Counted from the first letter of the stretch, positions 10,201-16,930 are shown. The stretch is DNA of 34,000 bases from an uncultured Clostridia bacterium (GCA_947176035.1 CAMWPJ010000008.1:1-34000); one strand, 5' to 3'. A program made the numbers and translations. The notes: generated by a model not told the origin, from the sequence alone.

Positions 10201-10732
10201 CAAGTGCCTTGTAAAACTTTGCGGTATTATTACTCGTACTACGCTTAAGCAGACCAGAAATGGCGGTACAATGGCATTTGTAACCGCTGAGGATTTGTAT
10301 GGCTCAATTGAAATAATTGTATTTCCGAAAACACTTGAAAAGTATTCAGAAATGATTTATGATGGCAATGTTATAAGTGTTGTCGGTAATCTTTCGTTAG
10401 AGGAGCAGAAGGATGCTAAAATCCTTGCTTCGGAACTCGCTCCACCACCGACGGGTGCATCAGCTCAGCAATCAAATTCAGTTGATAATGCTAATAAGAA
10501 AAAGAAAAAACGCGGTCTGTTTCTGAGGTTTAAGAGCGAAACTGACGACAATATCAGGCTTGCAAAGCGTGTTACAGCAATATTTGACGGAACAATTCCG
10601 CTCTATTTTTACTATATTGATAGTGGTAAGTACGAACTGCAGCCGAGAAACACGTTTGTCGAAGTGAATGAAACAGAGCTCAAGGAACTAAAGAGAATTC
10701 TTGGCGATGAGAATGTAGTATATATTGGATAG
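7289..10732 (+). CDS. dnaE: DNA polymerase III subunit alpha, DnaE type
   Basis: 1147 aa, full length for DnaE. An N-terminal PHP domain has HLHTHTEFSLLDG and ITDHGN with its metal-ligand pattern apparently intact. The C-family palm has GPGRGSGAGS and the catalytic aspartates Asp398 and Asp400 in PDFDIDF, with the third at about Asp548 in KMDFLG. Then come the fingers, an HhH region (SLIRCGAMDCFG), an OB fold (about 975-1045) and a lysine-rich linker before a C-terminal domain. In Clostridia this enzyme works beside PolC, but no polC is in view. The 55-nt gap after whiA holds only a bulged hairpin, so read-through from the hprK operon is plausible. Confidence 0.97.
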   Translation: MFTHLHTHTEFSLLDGACRIEQLVSRAKSLGMQSLAITDHGNMYGAVDFYKACKKEGIKPVIGCEVYVAPRTRFDKDKVLDKEYNHLILLCENETGYKNLINMVSRAFTEGFYFKPRIDHDLLEKHHEGLICLSACLAGEIPQAILQKDYEKAKRTALWYRDVFGEGNYYLELQNHGLSEQLAVNEGVKRISRETGIPLAATNDVHYINKEDAKIQQVLICIATNHVIGDDTGLEFHADEFYLKSEEEMRTLFADTPEAIDNTQIIADRCDFEFEFGNTKLPYYETPDNMDHFEYFKMLCLQGMKKRYGENPPQEYYDRLDYELNTVDKMGYTDYYLIVSDFVSFAKSKDIPVGPGRGSGAGSIAAYCMGITDLDPMKYNLLFERFLNPERVSMPDFDIDFCYERRGEVIEYVTNKYGADHVAQIVTFGTLATRAAIRDVGRAMGMPYASVDAVAKLVPNDFHITIEQAVSKSKELAKLMQENPQVNELIETAKKVEGMPRNTSTHAAGVVITHNPVSSYVPLATNDGVPVTQYIMTTLEELGLLKMDFLGLRTLTVIDDAAKAAGVDVDSMPIDDANVYKLFARGQTEGIFQFESSGMKQMLTNLKPTALEDLIAATSLYRPGPAKQIDTFVENSHNPSNVKYITDKLRPILENTYGCMVYQEQVMQIFRELADYSYGRADIVRRAMSKKKISVMEQERETFILGCEKNGIDKSAANTIFDQMSDFAKYAFNKSHAACYALVAYRTAYLKYYYPSEFMAALMTSVLDQSNKIARYTAECKRIGLRLGPPNINSSMKGFTANGRVINYGLLGIKNVGSDFIDEIVEERKTGPFTDLTDFCKRMQEGHFNRRAAESLIRCGAMDCFGYNRRQLLQALPALVTNLENYRQNTRYGQVGFFDLGQGDILSFDVEIPDVSEFPKAELLKMEKEMTGLYLSGHPMDKHAEACKNLGYAYTIDLLEAEKDPMSKYKDKCLVKLCGIITRTTLKQTRNGGTMAFVTAEDLYGSIEIIVFPKTLEKYSEMIYDGNVISVVGNLSLEEQKDAKILASELAPPPTGASAQQSNSVDNANKKKKKRGLFLRFKSETDDNIRLAKRVTAIFDGTIPLYFYYIDSGKYELQPRNTFVEVNETELKELKRILGDENVVYIG

Positions 10733-10758
10733 ATAATATAGTACGCTGCAACAAGGAA

Positions 10759-10796
10759 ACGCACTCTAAACAACAATTTAGCTGCGTATTTTATCT
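10759..10796 (+). terminator. Probable terminator after dnaE
   Basis: A hairpin of two 5-bp helices, ACGCA with TGCGT and CTAAA with TTTAG, separated by a small internal loop and capped by CAACAA. It is followed by ATTTTAT. The T-tract is short and broken, so termination may be partial, but the position just after dnaE and before the pfkA promoter fits. Confidence 0.6.
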
Positions 10797-10834
10797 TGGA
10801 AGTATATAGAAAATACAAAAAACAAAGTCAATAC

Positions 10835-10863
10835 TTGACATTTTTGCTCAGTAATATTAAAAT
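10835..10863 (+). promoter_or_regulatory. Sigma-A promoter for pfkA
   Basis: TTGACA (10835-10840), a 17-nt spacer and TAAAAT (10858-10863). This is a close match to the housekeeping consensus, about 44 nt before the pfkA start. It makes pfkA an independent unit from the dnaE operon. Confidence 0.85.
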
Positions 10864-10906
10864 ACAAATATTATGTTATCATTTTTAGGGTAGGAGGATA
10901 CTAATT

Positions 10907-11872
10907 ATGAAAACAATTGCGGTATTAACAAGTGGTGGTGATGCACCCGGTATGAATGCAGCTGTTCGTGCAGTAGTTCGTACAGCATGTAAAAACGGAA
11001 TTAAAGTATACGGTGTAATCCGTGGATATAACGGACTCATTAACGGCGATTTCATTGAAATGGATTTGCGTTCTGTGTCGGATATTATTAATAGAGGCGG
11101 CACAATTCTCTATTCAGCTCGTTCTGTTGAATTTGCAACTGAAGAGGGTATGCGCAAGGCTATTCGTACCTGTCAGGAATGGGGAATTGAGGGTGTAGTC
11201 GTTATTGGTGGTGACGGTTCGTTCCGCGGCGCAAGAGATTTGTCAGAAAGAGGTATTCCTTGTGTAGGTATTCCCGGTACTATCGATAATGATATTGCCT
11301 GCTGCGATTACACAATCGGCTATGACACTTGTCTTAATACTATTATGGAAATGGTTGACAGACTTCGTGATACAAGTGAAAGCCATGATCGCTGCACAGT
11401 AGTAGAGGTAATGGGACGACGTGCAGGCTATCTTGCACTTAATGCAGGTATCGCTGTAGGTGCTACAGCAATTCTTATTCCTGAAATTCCGTTTGATATT
11501 GAAAAGCATGTAATTGAACGTATGGAAAGCACTCAAAGAACAGGTAAAAAGCATTTTATTATAATTGTTGCCGAGGGTGTTAATGTTGATGTGCATGAGC
11601 TTGCAAAGGAAATTGAGGCTCGTACCGGTGTTGAGTCTCGCTCAATGACTCTTGGCCATGTTCAGCGCGGTGGATATGCTACCGTTAAGGATAGAGTAAT
11701 GGCAACTCGTATGGGTAATTATGCAGTTAAGCTTCTTATGGATAATATCGGAAATCGTGTTGTAGCTGCTCAAAAGGAAGAGGTTGTTGACTACGATATT
11801 TTTGAAGCTCTTAATATGTCAAAGTCAATTGATCTTGAGCTTTATGACATTGCCCACGAGGTATCAATTTAA
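10907..11872 (+). CDS. pfkA: 6-phosphofructokinase (ATP-dependent)
   Basis: 321 aa, the standard bacterial PfkA length. It phosphorylates fructose-6-phosphate to fructose-1,6-bisphosphate, the committed step of glycolysis. Residues fall at E. coli-like positions: Gly11 in LTSGGDAPGMNAA, Arg72, Asp103 in GGDGSFRGA, catalytic Asp127 in GIPGTIDNDI, and Arg162. Arg21 and Arg25 of the allosteric site are kept. LGHVQRGG is followed by YA where many family members have SP. Gly at position 104, after GGD, is the residue typical of ATP and not pyrophosphate enzymes. The start follows TAGGAGG. With the ROK glucokinase nearby, this locus encodes two early steps of glycolysis. Confidence 0.97.
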   Translation: MKTIAVLTSGGDAPGMNAAVRAVVRTACKNGIKVYGVIRGYNGLINGDFIEMDLRSVSDIINRGGTILYSARSVEFATEEGMRKAIRTCQEWGIEGVVVIGGDGSFRGARDLSERGIPCVGIPGTIDNDIACCDYTIGYDTCLNTIMEMVDRLRDTSESHDRCTVVEVMGRRAGYLALNAGIAVGATAILIPEIPFDIEKHVIERMESTQRTGKKHFIIIVAEGVNVDVHELAKEIEARTGVESRSMTLGHVQRGGYATVKDRVMATRMGNYAVKLLMDNIGNRVVAAQKEEVVDYDIFEALNMSKSIDLELYDIAHEVSI

Positions 11873-11885
11873 TTACATAAAATCA

Positions 11886-11916
11886 AAGGACAGTCATTGA
11901 CTGTCCTTATTTTTTT
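11886..11916 (+). terminator. Intrinsic terminator after pfkA
   Basis: A perfect 10-bp stem, AAGGACAGTC with GACTGTCCTT, a 3-nt ATT loop and a following T-tract to 11916. The same stem sequence recurs in the terminator after rplQ at 31972. Confidence 0.93.
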
Positions 11917-11943
11917 ACAAAATTTTAAAAAATTTTTTTGTTG

Positions 11944-11968
11944 ACTTCTTTGAGAAGTTTTGTTTTTT
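11944..11968 (+). terminator. Possible second terminator in tandem
   Basis: A short AT-rich hairpin, ACTTCT-TTG-AGAAGT, is followed by TTTGTTTTTT. It may back up the stronger pfkA terminator 28 nt upstream. The stem is only 6 bp, so the call is weak. Confidence 0.4.
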
Positions 11969-11994
11969 GGTTAATACTATAATCGGTGATTTGA

Positions 11995-13197
11995 TTGAAA
12001 AAAATAATTCGTATAGCAGATGCATGCTTTGCAGCGGTTTTAGTATTGATTTATACATTGATAGGCTTTGGCAATTTTGCTCTGCCTGATCAAATAACAG
12101 CTTATTCATCGAAAAATATAAGCTATAAGACTATTTATACTATTGATATGTCAGATAATGCTCAAGTAGATTTTCAGAAAAACACTCGAGTATCGCCTGA
12201 CGAAAATGAGATTAAGCTGCTCGGCGTTATTCCTGTAAAGACCGCTAAAATTTCGCAGACAAACGAGAGAAGTGTTTATGTCAGCGGAGAAAGCTTTGGT
12301 ATTAAGCTTTATACCGATGGTGTAATCGTTGTAGGCACTAAGGACGTAGAAACGGCAGACGGTAAGTGTAATCCTGCACGAGAGGCAGGACTTGAAAAAG
12401 GCGACATAATTATAAGTATAAATAATGTTAAAATGACATCATCATCTCAGGTTGAAGAAACATTTAATGATAATAATGGCAAGGATTATAAGATTAAGGT
12501 TAAAAGGAACGGGAATTATAAAACCTTTACCTTAACACCCGCATATTCGCCGTCTGAGGGAAGCTATAAGGTAGGTGTATGGGTACGTGATTCCACCGCC
12601 GGCATAGGAACAATTACATTTTATAATCCCGAAAACGATTCCATTGCTGCACTGGGGCATCCTATTACAGATGTTGATACAAATGAAATTATGCCTATCC
12701 TAAATGGTGAAGCGGTTAAAGCGCAGGTTACCAAGCTTTATAAAAGCAGTAATGGTGAGGCAGGTTCGCTCTGCTGCGATTTTTCAAATGACGTGATTGG
12801 AACTTTAAGCGTTAACAGCACTTGTGGTATATACGGCAAATATAGCTGTGATGTTGATGGTATGCAACTTTATCAGATTGCGGCTCCTCAGGAAGTTGAA
12901 AAAGGACGTGCTCAGCTGTTATGTACTGTTGATGGGGATGGACCTAAGTTTTATGATGTTGAAATTACCCGAGTGTCCTATAGAGAAAATAATAATGAAA
13001 AAAATATGGTTGTTAAAGTTATTGACGATGAATTGATTAACAAAACAGGCGGTATTGTTCAGGGTATGTCAGGCTCACCCATTATCCAGAACGGAAAGCT
13101 TATAGGTGCCCTTACTCATGTGATTGTTGATAATCCTGAAAAAGGATATGCAATATTTGCTGAAAAGATGGCTGATAAGTCGAAAGAAGTTGAATAA
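11995..13197 (+). CDS. spoIVB: SpoIVB stage IV sporulation serine peptidase (S55)
   Basis: 400 aa. In Bacillus SpoIVB is made in the forespore, crosses the inner membrane and cleaves SpoIVFA to trigger sigma-K activation. The N-terminus has one membrane segment (about 8-27). A PDZ domain follows (about 95-180, with GLEKGDIIISINN). The S55 peptidase domain has His222 in ALGHPITD and the likely nucleophile Ser359 in GMSGSPIIQNGKLIGALTH. The only start matching the family is TTG, 6 nt after GGTGA. No sigma-F/G promoter was recognised by eye in the 122-nt upstream gap. It is followed by spo0A, a conserved pairing in spore formers. Confidence 0.95.
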   Translation: MKKIIRIADACFAAVLVLIYTLIGFGNFALPDQITAYSSKNISYKTIYTIDMSDNAQVDFQKNTRVSPDENEIKLLGVIPVKTAKISQTNERSVYVSGESFGIKLYTDGVIVVGTKDVETADGKCNPAREAGLEKGDIIISINNVKMTSSSQVEETFNDNNGKDYKIKVKRNGNYKTFTLTPAYSPSEGSYKVGVWVRDSTAGIGTITFYNPENDSIAALGHPITDVDTNEIMPILNGEAVKAQVTKLYKSSNGEAGSLCCDFSNDVIGTLSVNSTCGIYGKYSCDVDGMQLYQIAAPQEVEKGRAQLLCTVDGDGPKFYDVEITRVSYRENNNEKNMVVKVIDDELINKTGGIVQGMSGSPIIQNGKLIGALTHVIVDNPEKGYAIFAEKMADKSKEVE

Positions 13198-13284
13198 AAT
13201 ATAAAGCGTTATTCATTGATACAAAATGAGTTGAATATTTTTCAAAAAAAGTGAAAAATAAATGCAAAAGAAAGTGAAAAAGAC

Positions 13285-13313
13285 TTGCAAAATTTGCCAA
13301 TTCGTGATACACT
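13285..13313 (+). promoter_or_regulatory. Promoter for spo0A, extended -10
   Basis: TTGCAA (13285-13290), a 17-nt spacer and TACACT (13308-13313) preceded by TGA, giving an extended -10. It lies 28 nt before the spo0A start. The spoIVB-spo0A gap has no clear terminator, so spo0A may also receive read-through. Confidence 0.65.
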
Positions 13314-13341
13314 CTTCTTAACAAATAAAGGAGGGTTTTTA

Positions 13342-14112
13342 ATGAAAACCAATTTAAAAGTATTAATTGCTGATGATTCAGCACAATTTGGCAAGGCATG
13401 TCAGAAGGAGTTGAAAAATGCAGGATTTGATGTTGTTCTGACTGCAAAGGACGGACTTCGTGTTATGTCCATTATCGATTCCCAGCATATTGATGTTGTA
13501 CTTATGGATGCCTTTATGCCAAATGGTGATGCTATAGAAATTCTTGAGCATATGAATAATTCACTTAATGAAAAACCACTTGTTGCTGTTATTTCTTCTG
13601 TTGATTCACAGGATTTTGAGGAGCAGATGATTAATGCAGGTGCAAATTATTATTTTATTAAACCTGTTACAGCACTTTCAGTTGCAAAACGAATTACCAG
13701 CCTAGCGTCTTGGAAATCTGAGAAAAAGAGAAGAGAACTCAACGAAATTTCCGATAATGAGATTGATGTTGTTATTTCTGATATTATGCGACAAATTGGT
13801 GTACCTGCTCATATTAAAGGTTATCAGTATCTTAGAACGGCTATTAAGCTTTCTGTGTCTGACAGTGAAATGCTCGGTTCTGTTACCAAGCTGCTTTATC
13901 CAACTGTTGCTAAAATGTATAATACGACTGCCTCCAGAGTTGAAAGAGCAATTCGACATGCAATTGAGGTTGCATGGGACAGAGGAGATGTTGATGTTCT
14001 CTCCTCATATTTTGGTTATACAATCCAATCGCAGAGAGGAAAGCCAACAAATTCTGAGTTTATTGCAATGATTGCAGATAAGCTGAAGCTGTCGCTTAAA
14101 ACTACCGCTTAA
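13342..14112 (+). CDS. spo0A: Spo0A sporulation master response regulator
   Basis: 256 aa. The receiver domain (1-125) has the acidic pair Asp11-Asp12, the phosphoacceptor Asp56 in VVLMDAFMP and Lys107 in FIKPV. The Spo0A_C domain (about 140-256) has the DNA-recognition helix region [18 protein letters not shown] and the family-specific [16 protein letters not shown]. Phosphorylated Spo0A binds 0A boxes and starts sporulation. The frame is open from TTG 13285, but the ATG at 13342 is 7 nt after AGGAGGG and gives the usual length. All key residues are present, so the lineage at least retains a working Spo0A. Confidence 0.97.
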   Translation: MKTNLKVLIADDSAQFGKACQKELKNAGFDVVLTAKDGLRVMSIIDSQHIDVVLMDAFMPNGDAIEILEHMNNSLNEKPLVAVISSVDSQDFEEQMINAGANYYFIKPVTALSVAKRITSLASWKSEKKRRELNEISDNEIDVVISDIMRQIGVPAHIKGYQYLRTAIKLSVSDSEMLGSVTKLLYPTVAKMYNTTASRVERAIRHAIEVAWDRGDVDVLSSYFGYTIQSQRGKPTNSEFIAMIADKLKLSLKTTA

Positions 14113-14214
14113 ATTAGGTCATTTCCGCTATGCTGCACTACTGACAAAATTCTGCTTGCTCACATATAGATATATGCTCCCATCGACGAAATTTTGTCAA
14201 AAGCCTTATCTAAT
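14113..14214. repeat. 102-nt imperfect palindrome downstream of spo0A
   Basis: Nested inverted repeats are visible: ATTAG (14113-14117) with CTAAT (14210-14214), a perfect 10-bp pair TGACAAAATT (14142-14151) with AATTTTGTCA (14190-14199), and a central CATATA-GA-TATATG (14163-14176). It starts right after the spo0A stop. It is not a normal terminator because no T-tract follows. A smaller hairpin, AAATCC with GGATTT (14219-14241), follows. It could be an interspersed palindromic repeat, a structured 3' UTR or a binding site cluster. Confidence 0.6.
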
Positions 14215-14259
14215 GAAAAAATCCATTAATTTAAGGGATTTCGAATGTCTAACAATTAT

Positions 14260-14288
14260 TTGACATTATATATTAGCTATGTTAAAAT
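14260..14288 (+). promoter_or_regulatory. Sigma-A-type promoter before the short ORF and S51 peptidase
   Basis: TTGACA (14260-14265), a 17-nt spacer and TAAAAT (14283-14288). A transcript from here would carry the 28-codon ORF at 14322, then meet the terminator at 14435 before the peptidase gene. Confidence 0.75.
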
Positions 14289-14321
14289 AAACGATATCAA
14301 TAACCAAAGGGACTAATTATT

Positions 14322-14408
14322 ATGTTTACTATCAGATTTGAACTTGATAAAAATGCCGATTCTATCCAGCAGGATGGAATTCTTTTGTCGTGTTCATTTT
14401 CGGTGTAG
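14322..14408 (+). CDS. Possible 28-aa leader peptide or gene remnant
   Basis: An ATG-TAG frame of 28 codons (begins MFTIRFELDK, ends CSFSV) starts 34 nt after the promoter -10, with a partial ribosome binding site AAAGGGA about 9 nt upstream. No codon run typical of amino-acid attenuators is present. It may be a leader peptide, a small protein, or the surviving 5' end of a deleted gene, since it looks like the start of a normal globular domain. Translation is not proven. Confidence 0.4.
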   Translation: MFTIRFELDKNADSIQQDGILLSCSFSV

Positions 14409-14434
14409 ATGTATTATAATCAATCTATATAATA

Positions 14435-14473
14435 AAACCGTTGATGAGCATATCATCAACGGTTTATTTTTTT
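14435..14473 (+). terminator. Strong intrinsic terminator just upstream of the S51 peptidase
   Basis: A perfect 13-bp stem, AAACCGTTGATGA with TCATCAACGGTTT, a 5-nt loop GCATA, then ATTTTTTT. The T-tract runs straight into the AGGAGGA ribosome binding site of the next gene at 14488. It either ends the short-ORF transcript or works as an attenuator. Confidence 0.9.
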
Positions 14474-14487
14474 AGGAGGAGAAAGCT

Positions 14488-15297
14488 ATGAAAAAGAAAA
14501 TTGTTGCAATCGGCGGTGGTGAAAATGGTCACAGAAAGTCAGATGGCTCGTATCACCCATATGAAACAGAGCATATTGATAAAGAAATAATACGCCTGAC
14601 TGACAAAGATAAACCGAATTTTCTGTTGATTGCTCATTCTCAGCTGAATTCTGAATTGGAAGAAAGATATTTTGAAACTATGAAAAAAATATATGGTGAC
14701 AGATTCGGATGTGAATGCAGATTTTTGAAACGTAGTGAATTGGTTACCGATTTTCATAAGGCGATTGATGATGTTGTGTGGGCAGACATAATATATGAGG
14801 GCGGCGGAGATACGCAAGGTATGATTGAATTGTGGCTGCAGACGGGCTTTGACAAGGTACTTTATGATGCGTGGTGCTGCGGCAAGGTGATGTGCGGTGT
14901 ATCTGCAGGTGCTAACTGCTGGTTTAAGTCCTGCAGCTCTGACTCATTAAAAATTCAGTTAAATGATAATCGTGCACCTATGATTGTGCTTAACTGCCTG
15001 AATTTCATTCCTGCGTTTTTCACTCCTCATTGCAATGTTAAAATCAGACATAGCAACAGAATGAGACACATGAAAAGAAGTCTGAAAAATTCTGATGTTG
15101 TCGGAATAGGTGTTTCAGATTGTGCGGCACTTGCGATTGTTGATGATGAATATAAACTGATAACAAGTGTGCCTGCTAATAAAAAAATTAAACCATACGG
15201 AATAAAAGCATTTTGGAAAAACGGCAGATATTACAAAGAATATTTAATTAATGATAATGAATACAGAAATCTAAAAAGTTTATTGCGAAAGGACTGA
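14488..15297 (+). CDS. Peptidase E-like S51 family protein
   Basis: 269 aa, alpha/beta class I glutamine-amidotransferase-like fold. The nucleophile elbow is CGVSAGANCWF with Ser139. IIYEGGGDTQG (101-111) matches the S51 family, and His181 lies in FTPHCN. Salmonella peptidase E hydrolyses Asp-X dipeptides. This protein belongs to a more divergent Firmicute branch whose substrate is unproven. The start follows AGGAGGAGAAAGCT closely. No promoter is seen between the upstream terminator and the gene, so expression should depend on read-through. A methyltransferase gene starts 4 nt downstream. Confidence 0.88.
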   Translation: MKKKIVAIGGGENGHRKSDGSYHPYETEHIDKEIIRLTDKDKPNFLLIAHSQLNSELEERYFETMKKIYGDRFGCECRFLKRSELVTDFHKAIDDVVWADIIYEGGGDTQGMIELWLQTGFDKVLYDAWCCGKVMCGVSAGANCWFKSCSSDSLKIQLNDNRAPMIVLNCLNFIPAFFTPHCNVKIRHSNRMRHMKRSLKNSDVVGIGVSDCAALAIVDDEYKLITSVPANKKIKPYGIKAFWKNGRYYKEYLINDNEYRNLKSLLRKD

Positions 15298-15301
15298 TAA
15301 T

Positions 15302-16084
15302 ATGATTAAGGATAAGCGATTTGATAACGGCAAGGGGTTCGATTGGGGACTCGCATCCGCTGATTATGCAAAATACAGGGATATTTACCCCGAAGAATTC
15401 TATGAAAGAATTATCAATCTTGGATACTGCAAAGATGGGCAGAGGGTTCTTGATCTCGGAACAGGCACAGGTGTTTTACCACGTAATATGTACAAATATG
15501 GGGCAGAATTTGTAGGAACAGATATATCTGAAAATCAGATTAAATATGCAAAGGAATTGAGCCAAGGGCTTAATATTAAATATATAGCTGAGTCGGCGGA
15601 AACGCTTTCATTTCCCGATAATAGCTTTGATGTTGTAACTGCCTGTCAGTGCTTTATGTATTTTGACAAAAAAATCATACTGCCGAAAATACACAAATTT
15701 CTTAAAGATAACGGACATTTTCTGATTCTGTATATGGCATGGCTACCCTTTGAAGGTGAAATTGCAAAGACGAGTGAGGATTTGGTGTTGAAATATAATC
15801 CAGAGTGGACAGGCGGCAGAATGACCAGATATAAGATTGATGAACCGGATTGGCTTATGGGATTGTTTGATGTTGCAAATGCAATTACATATGATATTGA
15901 TATTGTATTTACACGTGAAAGCTGGAATGGCAGAATGAAGGCATGCAGGGGCATTGATGCGTCATTGCCACGCGAGGAGATTGCTGAGTTTGAAAAAGAG
16001 CATCTTGAGTATCTTGCAACAGTACCTGAAAAATTTGCGATTCCTCATTATGTAACAATACTTGATTTGAAGAAGATTGACTAA
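15302..16084 (+). CDS. Class I SAM-dependent methyltransferase
   Basis: 260 aa. The Rossmann-like domain shows motif I VLDLGTGTGVLP (near 50-61), the acidic end of strand 2 in FVGTDIS, and motif IV-like NSFDVVTACQCFMYF (near 101-115), typical of the Methyltransf_11/25 group related to UbiE and small-molecule methyltransferases. The substrate cannot be told. Four nucleotides separate it from the S51 peptidase, with an AAAGGA ribosome binding site inside the upstream gene's end, so the two form an operon. Confidence 0.88.
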   Translation: MIKDKRFDNGKGFDWGLASADYAKYRDIYPEEFYERIINLGYCKDGQRVLDLGTGTGVLPRNMYKYGAEFVGTDISENQIKYAKELSQGLNIKYIAESAETLSFPDNSFDVVTACQCFMYFDKKIILPKIHKFLKDNGHFLILYMAWLPFEGEIAKTSEDLVLKYNPEWTGGRMTRYKIDEPDWLMGLFDVANAITYDIDIVFTRESWNGRMKACRGIDASLPREEIAEFEKEHLEYLATVPEKFAIPHYVTILDLKKID

Positions 16085-16117
16085 TATAAACAATAATCTG
16101 TATGTAAATAGATTACC

Positions 16118-16170
16118 ACTGCATATTTCGGTGTGAGTAGGGACTCACTCATTTACACTGCAGTTTTTTT
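16118..16170 (+). terminator. Terminator after the methyltransferase
   Basis: ACTGCA (16118-16123) pairs with TGCAGT (16159-16164), enclosing a second hairpin GTGAGT-AGGG-ACTCAC (16133-16148), and a T7 tract follows. This separates the peptidase-methyltransferase operon from the S10 cluster. Confidence 0.8.
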
Positions 16171-16171
16171 G

Positions 16172-16221
16172 TTGTGCATTTCTACAGAATTTTGTCATTA
16201 AAATTCGTTAAAAGTGCACAA
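16172..16221. repeat. Intergenic inverted repeat upstream of the S10 promoter
   Basis: TTGTGCA (16172-16178) pairs with TGCACAA (16215-16221), and inside it GAATTTT (16187-16193) pairs with AAAATTC (16200-16206). It contains CAGAATTTTGTCA (16185-16197), a 13-mer that also occurs inverted at 14142-14154 in the palindrome after spo0A. It lies between the upstream terminator and the S10 -35 box, so it is probably not transcribed with S10. Confidence 0.6.
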
Positions 16222-16265
16222 GGAAAAAATCTTTCCAAAAATTTATAAAAAGTTCAAAAATTCCC

Positions 16266-16294
16266 TTGACAATGGAGATTGTATAATATATAAT
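16266..16294 (+). promoter_or_regulatory. Main promoter of the S10-spc-alpha block
   Basis: TTGACA (16266-16271), exactly 17 nt, then TATAAT (16289-16294): a perfect sigma-A consensus. Transcription should begin near 16301, about 315 nt before rpsJ. A second TATAAT at 16282 has the wrong spacing. Confidence 0.93.
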
Positions 16295-16301
16295 AATGGA
16301 G

Positions 16302-16615
16302 CTTGTGAAAGAGGCTTATTATATATTTATATAGATAACTCTTATTTCACACATAGATATGCGTTGATGTGTAAGGTGGCGTCTTAACCCAGACGGGAAT
16401 TTACACGGAGTATGTCCGATTTTAAACCGGGCGAAAATCACCGATAGGTAACTTATGCGTATAGTCAGCGACTTGCGAACACTGGCTAAAGGTGCGTTAT
16501 TTCTCTGCCCGAATGAAAATTCAATCATTCGGTTTTATTTACAGAGAGGGTTGGAACACACGGACGCGTGGAAACTTATTGGAGCTCGCACCATAATTTT
16601 TCAGGAGGAAATAAC
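16302..16615 (+). ncRNA. Structured S10 operon leader RNA (candidate cis-regulator)
   Basis: The leader is about 315 nt with several pairable elements: GTGTAA (16369-16374) with TTACAC (16401-16406), enclosing CGTCT with AGACG; GATTTT (16418-16423) with AAAATC (16434-16439); a terminator-like hairpin at 16509-16540; and an outer pair GGTGCG (16491-16496) with CGCACC (16587-16592) that closes just before the rpsJ ribosome binding site. In gammaproteobacteria the S10 leader is bound by L4. Which ligand, if any, acts here is unknown, and I do not recognise a described family. Confidence 0.6.
16509..16540 (+). terminator. Terminator-like hairpin inside the S10 leader
   Basis: CCGAATGA (16509-16516) pairs perfectly with TCATTCGG (16525-16532), followed by TTTTATTT. 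A further helix, TCTCTG (16502-16507) with CAGAGA (16542-16547), would span the T-tract and could stabilise or compete with termination. It is a candidate attenuator about 75 nt before rpsJ. Confidence 0.6.
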
Positions 16616-16930
16616 ATGGCAGCAAGTAAGGTTAAGATTCGAATCAGACTTAAGGGCTATGATCACAGTCTTGTTGATCAGGCTGCTGAGAAGATTGTTG
16701 AAACTGCAAAGAGAACAGGCGCACAGGTTAGCGGCCCTATTCCACTTCCTACAGAAGTTGAGAAAGTAACAATCCTCAGAGCTGTTCATAAGTACAAGGA
16801 CAGCCGTGAGCAATTCGAGCAAAGAACACACAAAAGACTCATCGACATTCTCAGACCTTCAAACAAAACTGTTGAAGCTTTGACAAGTCTTGAGCTCCCA
16901 GCCGGCGTAGAGATTGAAATTAAGCTCTAA
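16616..16930 (+). CDS. rpsJ: 30S ribosomal protein S10
   Basis: 104 aa, the expected size. It begins [16 protein letters not shown] and carries the long loop region [21 protein letters not shown]10 sits in the 30S head and, in characterised bacteria, also works as NusE in antitermination. The frame is open upstream, but the ATG at 16616 follows CAGGAGGAAATAAC and gives the family N-terminus. It is the first gene of the ribosomal block after a long leader. Confidence 0.97.
   Translation: MAASKVKIRIRLKGYDHSLVDQAAEKIVETAKRTGAQVSGPIPLPTEVEKVTILRAVHKYKDSREQFEQRTHKRLIDILRPSNKTVEALTSLELPAGVEIEIKL

Noticed and set aside
10493-10516. Lysine-rich A-run near the dnaE 3' end as a programmed frameshift site
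   Set aside because: The heptamer A AAA AAC is present but not in the reading-frame register needed for -1 slippage. The zero frame continues into a normal C-terminal domain.
14408-14434. A second promoter using TATAAT at 14415 to drive the S51 peptidase
   Set aside because: No recognisable -35 at proper spacing, and a transcript from it would still cross the terminator at 14435.
16455-16769. A 104-codon open frame running through the S10 leader into rpsJ
   Set aside because: It overlaps about half of rpsJ in another frame and has only a weak AGG upstream. Its protein resembles nothing I know, and the leader is better explained as structured RNA.
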